A stretch of DNA of 64,000 nucleotides from an uncultured Muribaculaceae bacterium (GTDB lineage Bacteria; Bacteroidota; Bacteroidia; Bacteroidales; Muribaculaceae): the NCBI GenBank assembly GCA_944321685.1, contig CALUMH010000011.1, forward strand, positions 1 through 64,000, written 5' to 3'. Below, in pieces: positions 60,286 to 64,000 of this stretch. The notes under the pieces were generated by a model. It made no database searches. It was not told the DNA's origin and saw only the letters and a program-made list of their open reading frames with translations. Position numbers and translations under genes: made by a program. Position 1 is the first letter of the stretch. Every line of letters starts with the position of its first letter.

Positions 60286-63162
60286 ATGCAAAGTAAAGGT
60301 TTTATTAAGGTATTGGCTGTAGGCCTGTTTCTTGTGTGTGCGTTTTACCTGTCGTTCACTTTTGTGACTCGCCATCATGAAGGAAAGGCTGCCGATTACG
60401 CAGCTGCGATGGCCGGAACAACCGACGTGGCAAACGATACTTACAAGACTTACTACAACGCATACCTTGACTCTATCGAAAAGGAGAAAGTGTACCTTGG
60501 GTATTACACTTTCCAGCAAGCCCGTGAAATGGAAGTAGGCCTCGGCCTTGACCTGAAAGGTGGTATGAACGTGACACTGCAAATTTCGGTGCCCGACATA
60601 CTCAGGGCCTTGTCAAACGAGAACCCCGATCCCAAATTTAACCAAGCCATAGCCTTGACCGACTCGCTGCACCGCAACGACAAGGACTATGTGGCTGCCT
60701 TTTGCGCCGAGTACCGCCGCATAGCACCCGAAGGCCGCTTGGCACAGATATTCCGCAACGTGGAGAGCGTTAAGCCCAATGACTCTAACGAGCAGGTTGA
60801 GGCCGTTCTTCAGGACGAGGTTAAGGCAATGGTGCGCAACTCGCGCAACGTGCTTGCAACCCGTATCGACCGTTTCGGCGTGGTTTCTCCCAATATCCAG
60901 GAACTGGAAAGCACAGGCCGCATACAGCTTGAAATGCCGGGCGTTAAGGAGCCCGAACGTATGCGCAAGCTGCTGCAAGGAACTGCCAACCTGGAATTTT
61001 ATGAAACATATACTTTGCAAGACCTGCAACAGTCGCTTGCCCAGTTTGCACAAGAAATAGACGCGCACAATGCTGCCGACACGACCAAGGCTGCCAAGCC
61101 GCTTGCGCAGTTGCTTGGCTGGAACTCGGGCATGGTGGGCGGCCCGGTTATCGGCCTTGTGAGCGTGCTCGACACTGCCGAGGTTAACCGCGCGTTCCAT
61201 TCACCCACCGCAAGCCGTTTCTTGCCTACCAACTTGAAACCTTGCTGGACTGTAAAGGCCATCGACGAACGTGGAATGTATTACAACCTTATCGCGCTGA
61301 AGACGGTGCAAGGCAAGCCTGTGCTTGATGGTAGTGTGATAACCGATGCTTCGAGCGAATATGACAACTTGCAAGGTAACGTGGTTTCGATGACGATGAA
61401 CGATGAAGGCGCACGCAAGTGGGCACGCATCACCCAGCAAAACCTTAACCGCTCGGTGGCAATCGTTCTTGACGAGAATGTATATTCTTATCCTAATGTA
61501 AACAGTGTGATCGAGGGCGGACGCTCTCAAATCACCGGCAGTTTCTCGGTTGAAGAAGCAGCCGACCTTGCCAATGTGCTCGAGAGCGGTAAGATGGTTG
61601 CCAAGGTTAACATCGTCAGCGAAAGCGTGATCGGTCCGTCTCTTGGTCAGGAAGCCATTGAGGCTGGTATGATTTCGTTCGTTGTGGCTTTGATTATCCT
61701 TATGGTATTCCTTGTTGCAATGTACGGTTTCGGCCCCGGCATGGTTGCCAACGTGGGTATCTTGCTTAACCTGTTCTTCACGCTTGGTATTCTTGCATCG
61801 TTCCATGCGGTGCTCACGTTGCCTGGTATTGCCGGTATCGTGCTGTCGCTTGCAATGTCGGTCGATGCCAACGTGCTTATTTATGAGCGCACCAAGGAGG
61901 AACTTCGCAACGGAAAGAACCTGAAGGCTGCAATTGCCGATGGTTACAAGAATGCGTTCTCGGCCATCTTCGACTCTAACCTCACTTCTATCATCACCGG
62001 TATCATATTGCTTGTGAACGGTACTGGCCCGATTAAGGGTTTTGCAACGACGCTTATCATAGGTCTCGTATGCTCGTTCTTCACTGCAATCTACATTACC
62101 CGTGTAATCATCGAGGCTATATTGAAACGTGGCGGATTCAAGAATGTTACTTATACCACCGCACTGAGTGCCAAGACGCTCATCAGCACCAATATCAACT
62201 TCATGGGCAACCGCAACAAGGGCTTCGTGATTTTCGGTGCCATAATTGTTGCCTTCGCCATATTGCTTGGTGTGCGCCAACTTAGCCCGGGTATCGACTT
62301 CTCGGGTGGACGCAACTATGTGGTGCAATTCGACCATGAAGTGAGCACGGTGGATATTCAGAACGAGCTTGAACCGCTCTTCCCCGATGCATCGGTTAGC
62401 GTAATCACCATCGACAATGATACGAAGGTGCGTATCTCGACCAACTACAAAATCGACGATGACAGCGAGACTGTGGATGACGAGATAATGGCTATCCTGT
62501 ATGAAGGATTGAAACCGCAAATTGGCGACATGAGCTATGACGACTTCAGCGTATCGAATGAAACCATTGGCGTGGTATCGAGTGAAAAGGTTGGTCCTGC
62601 TATCGCTGCCGACATGACGCGCGATGCATCATGGGCTGTGTTCTTCTCGCTCATCGCAATGGCTCTCTATATACTGCTCCGTTTCCGCAACATTGCATTC
62701 TCGCTTGGTGCATTGGCCGCTGTGGCATTCACGGCATACGCAGTTGTGGGTATATACACGCTCTATGGCCTGTTCCCGTTTGAAATGGAAATTGACCAGA
62801 ACTTCATTGCGGCTATCTTGACTGTGATTGGCTATCAGGTCAACGACACGGTGGTGGTATTCGACCGTGTGCGTGAGTATCGCGCCCTGTATCCCAAGCA
62901 AGACTCGTTCACGCTGTTCAATAATTCGCTTAACAGCACATTGTCGCGTACTTTGGTTACAGGTCTTAGCTCGCTGCTCGTGCTCATCGTCATCTTCATT
63001 CTTGGTGGTGAAACAATCCGCAGCTTTACGTTTGCAATGGTTATCGGTATCGTAATCGGTACGTTTGCATCGCTCTTCATTGCAGCACCGCTTGCATTCG
63101 TTATCAGCAACAAGCAAGAAAAGAAAGCCGCAGCCAAGGCTGCAACCGTGACGAAGAAATAA
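60286..63162 (+). CDS. secDF: Fused protein translocase subunit SecDF
   Basis: SecDF uses the proton gradient to help SecYEG-SecA pull proteins across the inner membrane. The 958 residues join SecD (about 1-630) and SecF (about 640-958). SecD has an N-terminal helix (8-26), GLGLDLKGGMNVTLQI (85-100), a large periplasmic domain, and helices with MSVDANVLIYERTKEEL. SecF begins with FMGNRNKGFV and has GIDFSGGRNYVVQF (from about 669), SFTLFNNSLNSTLSRT and VIGIVIGTFASLF. Fusion is the normal state in Bacteroidota. It is monocistronic, with a terminator 20 bp on. Confidence 0.97.
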   Translation: MQSKGFIKVLAVGLFLVCAFYLSFTFVTRHHEGKAADYAAAMAGTTDVANDTYKTYYNAYLDSIEKEKVYLGYYTFQQAREMEVGLGLDLKGGMNVTLQISVPDILRALSNENPDPKFNQAIALTDSLHRNDKDYVAAFCAEYRRIAPEGRLAQIFRNVESVKPNDSNEQVEAVLQDEVKAMVRNSRNVLATRIDRFGVVSPNIQELESTGRIQLEMPGVKEPERMRKLLQGTANLEFYETYTLQDLQQSLAQFAQEIDAHNAADTTKAAKPLAQLLGWNSGMVGGPVIGLVSVLDTAEVNRAFHSPTASRFLPTNLKPCWTVKAIDERGMYYNLIALKTVQGKPVLDGSVITDASSEYDNLQGNVVSMTMNDEGARKWARITQQNLNRSVAIVLDENVYSYPNVNSVIEGGRSQITGSFSVEEAADLANVLESGKMVAKVNIVSESVIGPSLGQEAIEAGMISFVVALIILMVFLVAMYGFGPGMVANVGILLNLFFTLGILASFHAVLTLPGIAGIVLSLAMSVDANVLIYERTKEELRNGKNLKAAIADGYKNAFSAIFDSNLTSIITGIILLVNGTGPIKGFATTLIIGLVCSFFTAIYITRVIIEAILKRGGFKNVTYTTALSAKTLISTNINFMGNRNKGFVIFGAIIVAFAILLGVRQLSPGIDFSGGRNYVVQFDHEVSTVDIQNELEPLFPDASVSVITIDNDTKVRISTNYKIDDDSETVDDEIMAILYEGLKPQIGDMSYDDFSVSNETIGVVSSEKVGPAIAADMTRDASWAVFFSLIAMALYILLRFRNIAFSLGALAAVAFTAYAVVGIYTLYGLFPFEMEIDQNFIAAILTVIGYQVNDTVVVFDRVREYRALYPKQDSFTLFNNSLNSTLSRTLVTGLSSLLVLIVIFILGGETIRSFTFAMVIGIVIGTFASLFIAAPLAFVISNKQEKKAAAKAATVTKK

Positions 63163-63182
63163 TTCACTTTTGTCATAACCTC

Positions 63183-63223
63183 AAAGCTATGCGCACCCCA
63201 TGCGGCTGCGCATAGCTTTTTTT
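63183..63223 (+). terminator. Intrinsic terminator after secDF
   Basis: AAAGCTATGCGCA (63183-63195) pairs exactly with TGCGCATAGCTTT (63207-63219), followed by more T. Confidence 0.92.
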
Positions 63224-63377
63224 ATACCGGTTACCATGTGGGAACTACCGGTCACCACCCTGCCACCGATGGGAATAAAAACTATACTGTCCTGACTCCC
63301 ACCAAACCACATAATATCCTGAATATCCTATTTAATTTGCCATGTGTGACGCGTCGGCGAAATAATATGTATGGCAA

Positions 63378-63471
63378 GTAGAGACGCGATTCATCGCGTC
63401 TAAAGTGCGGCTTTGATAATAAGTTGATTTTCATAGGAGAAGGTTTCAGACGCGATGAATCGCGTCTCTAC
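63378..63471. repeat. Inverted pair of dispersed palindromes (MITE/BIME-like)
   Basis: GTAGAGACGCGATTCATCGC... (24 bp, 63378-63401) and its exact inverse (63448-63471) flank 46 bp. Each arm is itself a near palindrome. The arrangement and the orientation of the arm centres (TC left, GA right) equal those at the outer ends of the IS at 45233-46666. It lies in the roughly 440-bp gap between secDF and the GH18 gene; the rest of the gap (63224-63377) shows nothing recognisable. Confidence 0.85.
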
Positions 63472-63525
63472 ATTAATATTGGTTAGGTGATCTTTTCTTG
63501 ACTTGTACGACAGTCCATAAGAAGC

Positions 63526-63571
63526 AAATTCAAGGTGGGTGGCTTTGCCGCCCACCTTGAATTTACATTTT
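63526..63571. terminator. Strong hairpin between convergent secDF and GH18 genes
   Basis: An 18-bp stem (63526-63543 with 63547-63564, one G-T pair, loop TTT) containing AAGGTGGG and CCCACCTT. On the plus strand ACATTTTT follows. It may terminate either strand. Confidence 0.65.
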
Positions 63572-63604
63572 TAGCACACCGACTTAATTCTAAAAACTAT
63601 CCTG

Positions 63605-64000
63605 TCAATTCTGCTTTATTTTGCTTGTTACATGGTCGATAAGCAAGTGCGTTCCGCGTTCTCCGGGTTTGCTTGGTTTAATCCAGTCGTAAGTATATTC
63701 CCACCAGAATACTCCGCCGAATCCGTTTTGCTTGATCCATTCCACTTTCGCGTCGAGCGACCGTTTTGTTTCAACCGTCATGAATTCATTTTTGTCGGGT
63801 GAGAAGAAATATGCGCATTGCGGTCCTTCGCACCATTCTTCGGTCCAGCCCTCTTTGAGCAATTGCGGGAGTTCGTTTGACCCGCAATAGCGTCCATAGT
63901 CGCGTAAAGTTTTCCCTTCAGGTACAGTTTCACCCGGCTTGATGCCCTTATATTTGAATCCGTAGCAAGCAAGCCCTATGTGCAACTTGTCATTAGGGAA
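63605..64000 (-). CDS. GH18 family chitinase-like enzyme, C-terminal part
   Basis: The frame is open to the window edge, so the 132 residues seen are the C-terminus of a longer gene whose start lies beyond 64000. KLHIGLACYGFKYKG matches the strand that begins the late part of GH18 barrels, and KQNGFGGVFWWEYTYD matches the final strand with its substrate-binding Trp. The catalytic DxxDxDxE motif would lie in the missing part, so activity (chitinase or endo-beta-N-acetylglucosaminidase) cannot be judged. It ends in TGA at 63605-63607, facing secDF. Confidence 0.8.
   Translation of the reverse strand, partial: FPNDKLHIGLACYGFKYKGIKPGETVPEGKTLRDYGRYCGSNELPQLLKEGWTEEWCEGPQCAYFFSPDKNEFMTVETKRSLDAKVEWIKQNGFGGVFWWEYTYDWIKPSKPGERGTHLLIDHVTSKIKQN

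Overview
The window looks like the chromosome of a gut-type Bacteroidales bacterium, perhaps a Muribaculaceae-like relative; the family-level guess is inference. Evidence: two SusC/SusD outer-membrane import pairs, a hybrid two-component system of the HTCS type, many secreted glycoside hydrolases, a fused SecDF, a long pyrophosphate-dependent phosphofructokinase, and promoters of the Bacteroidota form TTTG - about 20 bp - TAnnTTTG in place of E. coli-type boxes.

Layout. (1) 1-4.7 kb: the 3' tail of a 5S rRNA and its terminator, then housekeeping genes ftsY, rimO and an isochorismate synthase gene in a tight run, followed by a degenerate PP2C-like membrane protein. (2) 4.9-38.7 kb: a large glycan-utilisation region. 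A leftward pair (GH92 mannosidase, GH95 fucosidase, start/stop overlapping) lies head to head with a rightward HTCS sensor-regulator. After an AT-rich toxin-antitoxin pair come a GH2 enzyme with a discoidin domain inserted in its last beta-sandwich and a sialate O-acetylesterase-like enzyme. A MITE-like non-coding element follows, then a secreted FG-GAP protein, SusC, SusD, a strong terminator-like hairpin, and five consecutive enzymes with alpha-galactosidase folds: clan GH-D, GH36, clan GH-D, GH36, GH97. (3) 39.1-45 kb: pyrophosphate-dependent phosphofructokinase, a NifU-like scaffold paired with a GGGtGRT protein, a CBM48/CE1 esterase and ferritin, most with clear terminators. (4) 45.2-46.7 kb: an IS4-like insertion sequence with perfect 38-bp terminal inverted repeats and a frameshifted transposase. 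(5) 47-56.2 kb: a probable protein- or peptide-utilisation locus of zinc metalloprotease, SusC, SusD and a secreted repeat protein. (6) 56.4-64 kb: a secreted carboxymuconolactone decarboxylase/cupin fusion, leftward SlyD and an Ig-like lipoprotein, rightward SecDF, and the 3' end of a leftward GH18 gene cut by the window edge.

How it works together: the HTCS probably senses a periplasmic oligosaccharide and activates the neighbouring enzymes and SusCD importer. The enzyme set (alpha-mannosidase, alpha-fucosidase, GH2 beta-glycosidase, O-acetylesterase, several alpha-galactosidases) suggests a decorated host- or plant-derived glycan with terminal alpha-galactose. A palindromic repeat with arms GTAGAGACGCGATT recurs at four places, twice as inverted pairs, one of which forms the outer part of the IS ends. 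No CRISPR array, tRNA or phage gene was seen.
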